Assembly: GCA_029204225.1 (NCBI GenBank)
Contig: CM055113.1
Coordinates: 25,583,462 to 25,647,461 of the forward strand
Origin: Diphasiastrum complanatum
Lineage: Eukaryota > Streptophyta > Lycopodiopsida > Lycopodiales > Lycopodiaceae
DNA: 64,000 nucleotides
Reading direction: 5' to 3'
Shown here: positions 21,594 to 33,924 of the stretch, piece after piece
Layout: the number at the start of each line of letters is the position of its first letter
Position numbering within the stretch: the first letter of the stretch is position 1
Made by a program: the position numbers and the translations under genes
Notes under the pieces: generated by a model
The model's input: the letters and a program-made list of their open reading frames with translations, nothing else
Database searches by the model: none
Told to the model about the DNA's origin: nothing

Positions 21594-24500
21594 ATGAGCG
21601 AAGGACCGAGACCCGGAGGTAGTTTGGTCAATCAGCAGCCTGCGATTGGGACCGACGTTCGAGCTTCGACCAGCACATCCAACATTCCTGTTCGAGCACT
21701 GACACCTACTCGAGTGATCGCCCAGCTGGAATTACCGCAGCTGCTAGAAAATGTTTATGGATCTTCAAGCTTATCTCTTGCTCTGGTAAGTTAGTTCTTA
21801 CAAAATTTATTATGTACACTTTTCTGATCTAGCATAATCCGCAGCTTTAAGAAGAATCACATTCAACCACCCCATGTACTGATTATGGTTAGAACCCAAC
21901 AAGACAACATGTGGACCTGCAACTGGATCATAAGTGGTGTGTTGGCCGCAAGGAGTTCCTTTCCTCTCCTTCGGTCAGAAGTTCTATTGCAATAAGCTGC
22001 ACAAAACGAGGACATACTGAGGAGAAAAAAAAACATAAGGGTTTCAGTTGAGCTGCATATTTTACCCTTCCAGTTGAACAGGTGCTACTGCAAACTAGAA
22101 GCAAGAAGCTACTAATTCTTGATCCTATAAGGAAGAGACTTTTTGATCCAATAATGTCTGTCCTGATTGCTGTGAGTTGTAATCTATGTTAAATTCATGT
22201 AAATGCACGTAGCTCGCGTTTTCGCTGTCGTCCCTATTAGGTAAGACTTTCAAACTCCTGCGTCTACTAAGATCTGTGACTCGCACGCAAATATATCATG
22301 GTTTGTTCCTGGAGTAAACAGGCGCGACCTAATCATGACCCTGAGGACACGCAGCTATCGAAGTTGTAAAAGTCGGTACGAATGCAAGAATCATGTAGCA
22401 GAAGATTCATTGTGAATATTTTGACAGTATTCGTTATATTATGCAGCCGAGCGGACAGAGGGAATTCGGCCAGTATTCAGAAGGTGGGCAATTGAGGAAC
22501 AAGGACGACGAATATGAAAGCAAATCTGGTAGTGAAAATATGGATGGAGGTTCGGGTGAAGAGCAGGATCCGGATCAGCCGCCTCGCAAGAAAAGATATC
22601 ACCGTCATACTCCGAGGCAAATTCAGGAAATGGAAATGTAAGCTAAATTTCCAGGAAAAGATCCAATGAGATTGTTGAAAAGACTCGCATTGGAAGAGAT
22701 AAATAACATTTCCGCTTATCACAGAAATCGTGCTTCTCTAGAAATTAGCTGGTTTTTGCATGTCGTTACTTATACTTAATTACGTAGAATCTGACATGAT
22801 GCAAGAGTGACTGATTGTCAGAAGGCATTACAGATCATCTTCAATTTGGTAGATCAGCGAGCCTCATGAATGAGATGGATATGAATTTGTAGGGTGTTCA
22901 AGGAATGCCCTCATCCGGATGACAAGCAAAGACAGGAGCTGAGCAAGGAGCTTGGGCTTGATCCTCGGCAAGTGAAATTTTGGTTCCAGAACAGACGGAC
23001 ACAAATGAAGGTTCGTTGCTGCCTGCTTACAATAGCGTTTCGTGATGAGAAACACAACTCTCTTAAAATAATACCTCATTATCAAAATATGGAGCTCCAT
23101 AGTCCTGATTTTTCACATTTGCAAGTGTGATATTCCAGGCTCAACAAGAGCGTGCAGAAAACTCCATGTTGCGAGCCCAGAATGAGAAGCTTCGTGCAGA
23201 AAATATTGCTATGAGGGAAGCCCTAAAGAATGCTTCATGCCCAAACTGTGGAGGACCTGCCGCACTTGGAGAGATGAGTTTAGAGGAGCAGCAGTTACGC
23301 ATCGAAAATTCTCAGCTTAGAGACGAGGTAAGCAAGAACGTGCTTCAAGATCGGCCATAAAATAGTGCTCAATTTTGCCGCGTAGATCCATTTGCTCATG
23401 TTTCACTAAATTCATAATAATAGGTTCTGGAAGCTGCTTAATCTGCTAATTAACTTCTACACGAATAAATCTTCGATGCAGCTGGATCGTGTGTCTACGT
23501 TGGCAGCAAAACATCTCGGGAGACCTATTTTTCCCTTAACATCCGTAGGACCTCATCATCAGACGCCTAGATCAACGTCTTTGGATCTTGGTGTTGGCGG
23601 AAGCTTCGCTGTGCATACAGTTAGCCCTTCAGTTTCAGATATAACAACCCGACTCGGAGGTCTCAGTGATGAGGAAAAACCTCTCGTTGTGGAATTGGCC
23701 ATGCTAGCGATGGAAGAACTCCTTGCTCTGGCTCAAGCTGCAAAGCCATTGTGGACTCCTGATGCTCACAACGAAATTTTAAACCACGATGAGTATATGC
23801 GGAAGTTTCCTAGAGTTATGGGTGTTCGTCCATTGAGTCTGAAGACCGAAGCAACACGAGAAACAGGTCTAGTCATGATCAATGGAGTTAGTCTGGCCCA
23901 TACTCTCATGGACGCTGTAAGTGACTTCATCATCATATGTTTCAGTTTTCTGGTTCTAGCAAAAGGCATCTACAAGGCTCTATGAATCACCCATGCCCTC
24001 CGTTTGACAGAATGTAGTGCTTGTTTCTGCAATAGGAAATATGGATGAACACATTCTCCTGCATTGTCTCGAGAGCTTCAACGCTGGAAATTCTCTCCAC
24101 AGGCGCTGCGGGAACATGCGATGGTGCATTGCAACTGGTTTGTCTTGATCCTTTTACAGTGTTTCTATTTTTTGCTTCAATCTTTCAGAAAATCCATCTA
24201 TTATGTTCTGAACTTTGAACTCCGAAGGATACCTGAATAGTTGATCGGATCGGTCAATGTTTTCATGGGTGGTTTAAGGTCTACGCAGAACTGCAGGTTC
24301 TATCGCCTCTCGTTCCCACCCGAGAAGTGATGTTCTTAAGGTATTGCAAACAGCATGGAGATGGGGTTTGGGCAATAGTAGATGTTTCATTAGACAGCTT
24401 CCGAGATAAGAACCCTTCCTTGCTAAGATGCCGCAGGCGCCCTTCTGGGTTCATCATCCAGGATATGGCCAACGGTTTCTGTAAGGTATTTCTTCCAGCC

Positions 24501-26368
24501 TCTAGTGCAGCTACAGTCTTATTCACGAAACACCTCCCAAATCAGTACATTACACCACCTTGCTTTAACCATAAATTTCAATATTCTGACACTTGACCTC
24601 CTCAACCTAGCATACTGTCCAAATTGTTTGTAGAGAATAGTTCTGAAGGTGATGAGTGTGTACTTCGAGTTGTGGAAGTCAGCTGTAGATCTAGTGGAAA
24701 TGAATGTCTTCGTGATTGTTACAGGTAACTGTTCTGGAGCACATGGAGTATGACGATCGTCAAGTACATCGCATGTACAAAGCTTTTGTGAACAGTGGAA
24801 TGGCGTTCGGAGCTCAACGGTGGCTGGCAACTTTGCAGCGAGAATGTGAGGGCATGGCTAGCTTGTTAGCCAATAACATATCGCCCAGAGATCTCGGTGG
24901 TATGTATGTACGTTCGTGTGAACCTTTGGTTTGATTCAGCTTGCTGATCAAATCTACCTTTGTTGTTATCAGAGATTAGGCCGCTCCCTACCGTGCCCTT
25001 GAGCCTTTGTTAATTATTTTGAATGATTTAATTGTTACCCTCAGAGATTGAATACAGGTGTGCATCTTCTCAAAATTTTCTGATTTTTTCAACCGATCTC
25101 AGAAATGGAGCTCAGCAGCTAATCTGTTACTCGTACGCTGTTGTTTTCTCTGCAGTGATACCAAGCGCCAATGGACGTCGAAGCATGTTGAAGCTGGCTC
25201 AGCGCATGACGAACAACTTCTGTGCGGGCGTTAGTGCATCCACCATTCACACATGGACCACACTCTCAGGGACTGGAGAGGAGGATGTGAGGGTGATGAC
25301 ACGCAAGAGCGTGGACAATCCAGGTGAGCCTCATGGTATCGTTCTGAGTGCTGCTACTTCATTGTGGTTACCAGTTCTACCACATCGGGTGTTCGATTTT
25401 CTACGAGATGAACGTCTGCGCAGTGAGGTAAGCAGTTTTCTTTCTCTAAATTGCAAATAAATGTTTTGTTTTTTGTACTTGTGCGTCTTAGCTGCTGCGT
25501 CTATGAACATCTTCCCTATTTTTGAATATGAACATGATCATTGGAAAATCAGTCTGAACTGATCTTAAGATAGAGAGAGATGAAGAGCAACTACATTAAG
25601 GTCGACTCAGGTTACTGTTTGTGAGTAAAATCGTCGACGCAGGTTAGTGTTAGTTACTCGATGGTATCAATATTATAGATCAAGCTACATGTTACTGTAC
25701 AAGTTTCGTAGAGAGATTAAGCGTTGATCTTATTGTTTCGGAATTTGATAAAGGAGCTATGACTACTGCAGTGGGATATTCTATCAAACGGTGGCTTGGT
25801 GCAGGAGATGGCTCACATTGCCAAAGGACAAGACCCTGGAAATAGCGTATCACTTCTTCGTGTAAATGTAAGTGGCAGGCTGTGAAGATTTAGGTGATGC
25901 CTCTTACAATTTCGCCATGATGCTTCTTAACATTCTGCTAGTCTGTTGACCTCGATTTTGCTTGTCACCCAGGCCTTAAATTCTTCGCATAGCAATATGC
26001 TGATTTTGCAAGAGAGCTGTACAGACGTGTCTGGTTCGCTCGTTGTGTATGCGCCTGTAGATATCCCAGCAATGAATCTCGTAATGCAAGGTGGTGATCC
26101 TACCTACGTTGCACTATTACCCTCAGGGTTTGCCATTTTCCCGGATGGGCCACCGCATCATGCTGGCAGAAGTGAGAATGATGAAACTGGAGTGGCTCCC
26201 GATAGCTCTACACCTAAGGCGGGTTCTCTACTCACTGTAGCTTTCCAAATTTTGGTTAGTAACACCCCGTCAGCTAAGTTGAGCCTGGAATCAGTGGCAA
26301 CTGTCAATAATCTCATTTCATGCACTGTACAGCGGATCAAAGCTGCCCTACAATGTGAAACTACTTAA
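21594..26368 (+). CDS. Class IV homeodomain-leucine zipper (HD-Zip IV, START-domain) transcription factor
   Basis: There are eleven coding exons: 21594-21785, 22447-22637, 22893-23010, 23139-23327, 23482-23916, 24036-24137, 24279-24485, 24725-24899, 25156-25427, 25772-25867 and 25973-26368. They join with consistent phases into 790 codons plus a stop; all introns are GT-AG. The homeodomain (about residues 112-167) has [16 protein letters not shown] and [13 protein letters not shown]. The zipper-loop-zipper follows (168-232), with the [13 protein letters not shown] loop of class IV. START (about 297-525) contains [20 protein letters not shown]. The C-terminal HD-SAD region contains [19 protein letters not shown] and [12 protein letters not shown]. 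This is the family of ATML1, PDF2 and GL2, nuclear regulators of epidermal identity that bind L1-box DNA. The first 64 residues are not conserved and are encoded by a separate exon. No lesion was found, so it is probably functional. Confidence 0.95.
22200..22207 (+). promoter_or_regulatory. L1-box match in intron 1 of the HD-Zip IV gene
   Basis: TAAATGCA matches the L1-box consensus TAAATGYA bound by HD-Zip IV proteins. It lies within intron 1 of an HD-Zip IV gene, where autoregulation would be plausible. An 8-bp match of this kind is also expected by chance about once in 16 kb. Confidence 0.25.
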
Positions 26369-27000
26369 TTGGGAGGTACCCTGTGAGGTTTATACGCATA
26401 AACAGAAACAAGCAAAGAGCATTTTTAAGAATCATGGAGTCAAGCAATTATGGGAATATGTGTGCAATCACGAAAGGATCAATTCATTTGATTCTCAGCC
26501 TGGAAGGAGCTTCTATCACGATGAGAAGCTGTCCTGGAATATCGTCATTCAATGCAGTTTGATTTTAACAAACCTGTGGATTTCTCACAAGTATGCTATG
26601 AGTGGGTACACTCAGTGAAATAGTTTGCTGGAACAAGTCAAGAACGCACCATAGATGATCCTTGCCTCGTGGTAAAGAAAGAACAGCAAGTTATAGCTTA
26701 TCGAGGCTAGACATGACAAAGGAACATCATCGGCATCATCGACGATGAATGTTCTTCACCACTCGGCAAGGCTAGTGGTTCGGGTATTGACTTCATTCCA
26801 TCCTTTCAAACATTGATGAAAATTTTGGAAAATAGTTTGTGGCATCAGGTATAGCACTGGAGCTGACGAGTATGCAAGTTCCTTAGGAAAGGTATTTTCC
26901 AAACATAATTACTAGATACTACGTTTTGTTGCTTTGGAATCTGTAAAATAATGTGAGCTCAAATGGCTTCATCTTAAGTAAATGGCAGCTATTCATTCCT
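26369..27000 (+). other. Probable 3' UTR of the HD-Zip IV gene
   Basis: This is non-coding sequence following the TAA at 26366-26368. The frame 26355-26618 overlaps the end of the last exon in another phase and shows no similarity. No single polyadenylation site stands out; an AATAAA-like AAAATAATG lies near 26945. Confidence 0.3.
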
Positions 27001-30000
27001 GCTCTGCACCATATAGGGTAAGCACTGAGCAGTTCATCCTCACTCGTCGCTCTACAGTTGGGTTGTCTACTTCTTGATGTGATTACTTCTATTTGATAAA
27101 ATAGTTGTATATTGCATGCTTGAGCTCTAGCTCTCAGCTCAGATGCAGATGGAGAACAGTAACCGATGCGTTAACTATTGCCATCCAGATTGAATTTTCT
27201 GCTATTGAGGTATTGCATCTAAGTAGGGCCGTTTGATTGCCATGCATATGTCCAGCAGCCTAATAAAGAACTGCAAAATCTCAAAAGAGTACAGTGACTT
27301 CAGCTTGTGATCAGCTTCCTATCTGTCATTTGTCCTTTTCTTACCCTTGGAAGTTCAGGTCAGCTATATGTTGATCTGTTTTCAGTGATGCCTTTTCTTG
27401 ACGTTGAAGTGATGAAGCTAGAGCATTTTGTACTTGAATCAGATCAGAGCCCACTCATTGAGGAGCATAGCATCTGTTGACCATGGCCAAAAAATTCTGA
27501 AAAACACCAACAAACATAGAAAACAAGTCTTGATTCTTCTAATTACCCAGCTACTTCAGTAATGTGGAATTGATGTTGGAATTTTGCAACACTTTTACCA
27601 CGAGTCCCTTCCAGCCTCTTTCCATACCACCTATTCACCTGGGCATGGTGACGTTTTCAACAGCATGGGTCGCTGAACTGGTGAGTGCATTTGTAGATTT
27701 CTTTGAAATTAGGTGCTGGAGAGAACGGGTGAGCTGTTCAGCCAGGTGAAAGCATGACGGAGCGCCCGGGTGAACGGGCCACATGGAAAGAGGCCCTTCG
27801 AGCACGTCTACATATAATGTGTTTATTCCTTGAAGATCATCTCAACAAGGGGTGAGGGGATCAACATTGGCCTTTAGATGCAACCTGTTGATGATGATCT
27901 CAAGCCCCTAGGGGGTGAACATGTATGCAGCTTCTAAGGAGAAATTAGCTCAACCAGTTTGGGGATAATATCTCCACCAATCAGAGTGCAAGATAATCAT
28001 CAATGATGACATTTGATGACATCCTTCCATTTCTCCTCACCTCTATAGGATTGGAGTTTTCCCTAACGGTCAGATCATTCTACTCCACATTGCAAGGATC
28101 GTTCACCTTCACTTATGTATCAAGGGGCACAAGATATATGTGTATATGTCATTCTTGGGCGAACTGGTAAGATGTAAAGAGCTCCTAAGGGATATGGGGC
28201 CAACACAAGTGCTTTTAAATTGTTACTTTAGCATGGATGAAGCTTGTTGAATATATATTCTTGATCTGCAACCCTAATTGGATGTCAACATGGGGTGAAT
28301 GAAGTTAGCCTTATTTGGGCCTTTAGATGAGATTTCTTTTGACTTTTGAAAAGGAGAAAAAAGGAGCTCAATATAAAAGGAAATAATTTTGTGGAGTGAG
28401 ATAATTTGAAAATCTGGAAGTGTCAAGTTTGGTAGAAAATGTTAGTACTAATTAAAGAATGGGAAAAAGGCTACTAGCCTTCCTCAAACAATGTGTAGCC
28501 CCCTTGTCGTTTTTCAAAGCTTGTCGAGACTAGTTTCACAAAGCATACCATTATGCTTGCCCTTTTTTAAGAGTTCTGCCTAGCTCAAGAGAGTACGTTG
28601 TTATGAAATTTGTGGTTGGGTGGTGAATGTCTTATTCATTCAAGAGTAAGGTCAATTGCTATGGGGAGCCAAATGTGTAAGAGCCTTCTTGTGAGAGGCG
28701 TAACATCTTCATACTTACGTATCATGTTATTTTAAGTTGGATTCAATACATTACTTGTACATATTACTCAATCAGAGGCAACAGATTTCATGAGCATAAA
28801 TCACGATGAATATTATAGTAAAAGTAACTTCATGTGGATTAAGCACATGAGACCTAGCCAAGATGGTTATGTCCTATTTGACCAGGTTATGCTAGGGTGG
28901 GTTGATAGCAATTGATACTGAACATAGGTTCTAGAGAGACTCTTGGTGGTAAGGCAATGACTTTAAGCCTAGGACTAGGGACTAGCCATAGAATTCTAGA
29001 ACGGATATGCACAAAGAGTTGTTAATCTCGCAAGCACCTTGGGGAGCATGGCTTTAGTTGTACCTATATAGGGGTGGCCTTGGAAATTTTGTAGACATCC
29101 ATTTCTAAGTGTGAGGCTTGGACTATGGAAGGAGCATGTGAATCTTCCAACATTCAGGTGAGGCATATTTGGGAGAGAGTTATGGTGGTATTGTTACATC
29201 CCTAACTTTTACTAGGGTTATGTTGGGATTGATTTGGCACTACCTTGCTTTGTGACCTCATTTTGTAGCATGGCCACCATTGTCTTCAATTGAGTTTTTC
29301 CAACTCAAATTGCTTGGCAAGTTAATGGATATGCAACTTCCATCTATGCTCATTTCTCCTTTGCCTATTGTTCAATAGTTGCCATCTACCGAATCTTGTT
29401 CAAATAAGCATTGTGTGCTCTCACTGCATTTAGTCCATAATGATTCGCCACCTTGTTATAAATTTAGTTTTTTGGACTTCATGATCTATCGTTGCTTCAA
29501 AATCTTTGGCGTCCAAGAGTTGAGAAAGGTAGTTGAGTCTTGGCTACAAGCCACAACCCAAGAAATCAGATGTCATTAATTAATGAATCGTTTGGAAAAA
29601 TCAGTCATTCAAAAGAAATGTCAGAGCAAAAATGCAATGGACATTTCATTATTGATATAGAAAATAGTGAGGACACCTTTTCTTACATCAATTTTCATAT
29701 CAAGATGAAAATATAACATGAAAGAAGTACATAGAATATCAATAGATAGGTTTCTCCATACTTTGACCTTTGATATCTTTGTAAAATAGCAACAAACATG
29801 ATTGAAATAAGAAGACCATGCTATGTTGTAGCAAAAGAAAAATGAGACTTCATTAGTGCTATTCTTTTGGAGAATGTATTTATGATAGTACTATATTGGA
29901 TCTTTAGAGTTGGAGTGGACAATTCAATCATACTAATGTGCTAAGTATGCTTCATTGTCTTGTTGGACTGAGCCTATACCTAGCAATCTATTTACAATGT

Positions 30001-30020
30001 TTTATTGATTGAATTTGGAG
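27000..30020. other. Unassigned region downstream of the HD-Zip IV gene
   Basis: I found only short frames without domain similarity and no diagnostic LTR, PBS or terminal inverted repeat. It may be diverged repeat DNA. Confidence 0.4.
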
Positions 30021-30023
30021 CTA

Positions 30024-30223
30024 CGAGTCACAATATTTGGAAAAAATAGTGTAATGGCAATAAGCTATTACTTGTTGGGATCGAGCTTGTCTGTCCTAGA
30101 TACATACTTGTTCTTTGTTGTATCGAGTTACAATATTTGAAAAAAATAGTGTAATGGCAATAAGTTATTACTTGTTGGGATCGAACTTGTCTGTCCTAGA
30201 TACATACTTGTTCTTTGTTGTAT
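30024..30223. repeat. 100-bp tandem duplication
   Basis: A unit beginning CGAGTCACAATATTTGG at 30024 is repeated from 30124 with only a few substitutions, ending TTTGTTGTAT both times. The period is exactly 100 bp. Confidence 0.9.
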
Positions 30224-30870
30224 CACATGTTCCAAAACAGTAAACACTCTTGATAAATGAAGTTTCTCTTCAACACTCTTATATTTTGTGAAGATTACTT
30301 GTGATTTTTTTCTTTATATCTATTTGAATTTAGTAAAGCTATATTTTATAGCCAGAATATAAAGCAAACCATAAAGTTTGCACCTTGGTGGCCAACTATG
30401 GGTTTGGTAGAACTACAAATTACTATCTAATCTATCAACAGTTCCTAAAGAGAGAAATAAACCCGTGAATCGTGCTCCTCTTTTACTAGTAATTTGGAGA
30501 CTAATCAGAAATGTGGTGAAGCATTAGAGAAACTTAGAGCCCAAAGAGGGCCTTTGAAAAATATGTTTTTTTATTTTTTTTCTTATTTTCGTTGCCATGT
30601 GGACCAATGGAAACCTTGAAATCAGGGTTCGGACTGCCACGTGGCATTTTGGGATCGGATAACATAAATTCAAGTGCCCATTAGAGTTCATAAAGGTCGT
30701 CTGCCTCGGGTTATTGGTTGATAAGGCCTGCCCTTCCAGCTCATCACTGTCCGAAGAGACCCAAAAATATTGAAAATGAATATGACAGATAGTTGAGATG
30801 AGAAATTGAAGTACCATTAATGTATATGCATTGTCAAACAATGGTTAATAGGGTTAACCAGAGTTAATTC

Positions 30871-31230
30871 GTGGCGCCAAATAGATCAGTGTTTCAAATT
30901 TACCCCAACATATTTTCTCATATTCATGGCTTTTTGTCTACGCAAATTTTCAGATTTATAGTTCAGTGTTTCAGATTTTTACATGCACATTACGAATGGT
31001 GCCATCAAGGAAGCCGTGCTCCTCAATCGACTATGTGCTTCTATTCAACGAGAAAGATGATAATGGATTATGGGTGCCAAGAAAATATTCAAAAAAATCT
31101 TGGGTTTTGATACATCCATCGCCAAGAGGAGCATTTTGAAAAAGCAAAAGGTCAAAACTATCATTTCGATCTTATTGGAAGGCCAGAATATTGGATTTCA
31201 GAACATCATCAAGAGGAAAATCTATTTCTA
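30871..31230 (+). other. Possible upstream exon of gene 2, element copy 2
   Basis: Mixed-frame stretches look coding-like (NGAIKEAVLLNRLCASIQRE, then KKIFKKILGFDTSIAKRSIL and ISILLEGQNIGFQNIIKRK). They are on the same strand as, and just upstream of, the clear gene 2 exon at 31404. No family is recognised, and at least one stop or frameshift is present. Confidence 0.3.
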
Positions 31231-31403
31231 AAATTCTAGTCCAACATGTATATATGCATTCAGAGATAAATGTGCAAGGATTCAATCGTCAGGATCACAC
31301 AAAAAAAAACAACTATGAGTATTGATATTTTTGATACTTAGATTTTTGTCATTCATAAATATCCAATATTAAACTTGCCAATCTGATCATTTTTCTCTTG
31401 CAG

Positions 31404-32455
31404 ATTTATATCCATCCAACATAAATGAATGGGAGCCAAGTGGATTTTTAGCAGGTGTGTTAGATATTACTCACACTGATATTGGACAGCTGCAATATCA
31501 AGGTAGAACTGCAAAAGATCTAGCTAATAGTAAAATCTTTTTTTATGAATCAATGTACATTCCTGATACAAAAGAAAATTTTGGACAAATAGTATCAATT
31601 CCATTATCTAGTTTTGAAAGTGATGAATAATATATAATGATGTAAAAAATTCATTAAAAATGAGCACGAGATCAAAAATAGTCACATTGAGTTGGTATAT
31701 TTCCTTGAATATATTTGTGGATTTCTTTTTAAGTGTCAATGCACACAAAATCCCAACGATGTTTGTATGAAAAAATTTATCAGATAGTCTATTATCTGAA
31801 CTCATGGATGAAGGCTGAGACAAAAGATCAGATGGAAAAATAGAATGTAGAATTAAAATGTCTTCCATGTGCTTCCGTTATCAAATTGAAAAACAAATGT
31901 TGAGCTTATGCTTTCATTATCAAAGATGAAAAATAAATAAAGGTAAATGGGTGCCACTCGATCAAGACTTGGAAGCTAGTGGACATTCAAAATAAAAACT
32001 TATTGAAATTATATACAATGATGCCATTTTGATGTGTGTTGAGGTGGAAGAAGATCGGAGTCTAAATTACATAAGGTGGGAACTATTGCTCCTACAAGAT
32101 GAGATGTACTTTCAAACTTCAGATTTATTTTCAATGGTAAACTCGTAAGTAACTGTAAACACTCGATCTTTTATGAATAGTTTCAATCAAAACATTCTAA
32201 TACAATCTCTGTACTAATTGTAACTCGCTTTGTATTAGTTTTATGCAGGTACGTAAAACACATGAGCTCGAGATCAAATACAGAGATATTGGCAAAACAA
32301 TCCAACTTATAGAAGAACATTGAGATTCACTATTAGCATATACATGCCAATCATCATGTCTTTTTATCAATATAGAAAATTGCATTCCAGTATTACACTA
32401 TGGACACAAACTGATTGTAAGAATCTATATTGATATCAATAAAAAAAACCCATAA
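31404..32455 (+). pseudogene. Gene 2 of the H3/Ulp1 element, copy 2
   Basis: After an acceptor (CTCTTGCAG ending 31403), an exon reads DLYPSNINEWEPSGFLAGVL and then YQGRTAKDLANSKIFFYES, FGQIVSIPLSSFESDE. It therefore carries coding sequence upstream of the point where copy 1 is broken. Relative to copy 1 it lacks about 44 bp after FESDE, which truncates the frame. The ubiquitin-like segment is present (IEIIYNDAILMCVEVEED ... FRFIFNGKL, followed by GTAAGT) but has a frameshift within it. The terminal exon ends at the TAA at 32453-32455, 68 bp from the convergent stop of the H3/Ulp1 gene. Confidence 0.5.
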
Positions 32456-32523
32456 ACGGGTTGTTTACATGCAAAATGATTGTATCTTTTTTTTTTTATG
32501 TATCTCTATTTACAAATAGATCT

Positions 32524-32901
32524 CTATTCAGTCAATTTTTCTATATTTTCTTTATCAGTATTAGAAACTGATAAGGGAACAGCTCCTTCTATAATCCCAT
32601 CTTCCTCTGTTTCGGGAAAGGCCTCAATGCCTTTTAAGACAAGATTACTCTCTGTTATAATATCGTCTTCCTCTGTATTAGGAAGGACTTCAATTTCTTT
32701 TTTGTCATATATTATAAGATCTACATCCTGAGCAACCTTAAGGCTGTTAAGACAAGAGCAGCTTGTTTTTGAGGGCCCTCGATCTCAGGTGCAACACTTA
32801 CACCGTTCTGAGCATAGTTTTTCATCAACTCTTGCTGAAATCTATATACATCGTCAGGAGTATACGGCTCAAGAGTGAACTGTCATCACAAAACACGAGA
32901 A
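32524..32901 (-). pseudogene. C-terminal tail exon of the H3/Ulp1 gene, copy 2
   Basis: The minus strand matches copy 1 exon 2154-2510: FTLEPYTPDDVYRF, then APEIEGPQKQAA. The acceptor (TTTTGTGATGACAG) and about 20 bp of the intron before it are preserved. Homology stops at about 32901, where a plus-strand copia fragment begins. Internal frameshifts are present. Confidence 0.65.
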
Positions 32902-33924
32902 GTAGTTATTATGGTGGCATACATTAGTAATTGGTGTCCGACAAAAGCCTTGAAGATTTTGACTCCTTATGAAGTTTGGTATCATTTGGTATCACCATCT
33001 AATGTTGAAGAGGAGGGACTACCATCATCCTCTAATGGATAGCCCACTGGTTCTTCAAGCGAACAGCCCATAATTCATCAAGAGGAGCAGATTTATGAAG
33101 AGGAACGACTTGTTGAAAACTTTGGATAGCATAGTCCAATTTTAGAGCACTTTGGACAGCAAAGTGTTGACAGTTCAGATCACTTTGGACAGCAAAGCGT
33201 TGATCAAAGTAAGGCTGTTGGACAGCCTAAACCAGTCCCTAAATGGCTGTTGCAGACTTTGCAGGACAGCAAAGTGAACCGCTTCTATGAAGGGAAGACT
33301 CGTGTCTCATCTAAATCAGTAGAATTTGCTGATTTTTTTTATTTTGCTCTTACATCTATTGAGGATAGTGCAATAGAACCTGTTTTTTATGAGCAGGCCA
33401 GAGGAGTAAAATGTTGGGAGGACGCGATAAAAGAGGAGTATGACTCACTCATAAAGAACCAAACATGGGTTTTTGTTGATCTTCCACATGGAAAGAAAGC
33501 AATTGGCTGTAATCAAGTACAAGTTCGATGGTACTGTTGTAAGGTGCAAGGCAAGACTTGTTGCCAAAGGTCATGCGCAAAAGGAGGACATTGATTATGA
33601 GGAAACTTTTGCACCTACCGCACGAATAACTACCGTACGGATAGTCACTACTTTGGCTGCCCATCATGGTTGGCGTATGCACCAACTTGACATAAAGACA
33701 ACCTTCCTCAATGGTGATCTTAATGAGGAAGTTTACCTTCAGCAACCTGCTGGTTTTTTGGTTGCAGGTCAAGAAGACAAAGTGTGTCTTCTCAAGAAGG
33801 CTCTCTATGGACTAAAACAAGCCCCAAGGATGTGGTATCAAAAGATACACACATACTTTTGTGATCGTGGGTTTTCTAGTAGTCATAGTGAATCTACGCT
33901 TTATGTCATGCATACATCTCTTGG
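32902..33924 (+). mobile_element. Ty1/copia fragment lying in place of the Ulp1 core
   Basis: Order on the plus strand: a remnant of the integrase end (CPTKALKILTPYEVWYH), a linker with a duplicated HFGQQSVD unit, and the start of RT (WEDAIKEEYDSLIKNQTWVF; a frame change near 33500; KYKFDGTVVRCKARLVAKG, RMHQLDIKTTFLNGDLNEEV, KKALYGLKQAPRMWY). It ends before the YVDDML block. Neither LTR, PBS nor RNase H is present, so it was not deposited here as a complete element. Confidence 0.85.

Noticed and set aside
23476-24600. Class III HD-Zip with a miR166 target site
   Set aside because: The homeodomain/zipper loop (CPNCGG) and the lack of a MEKHLA domain and of the miR166 complementary site place the gene in class IV.
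24281-24830. Minus-strand ORFs within the HD-Zip IV gene
   Set aside because: They are antisense to START-domain exons and introns, with no independent evidence.
29208-29260. LTR edge suggested by TGTTACATCCCTAAC
   Set aside because: No PBS, polypurine tract or matching second edge could be found.
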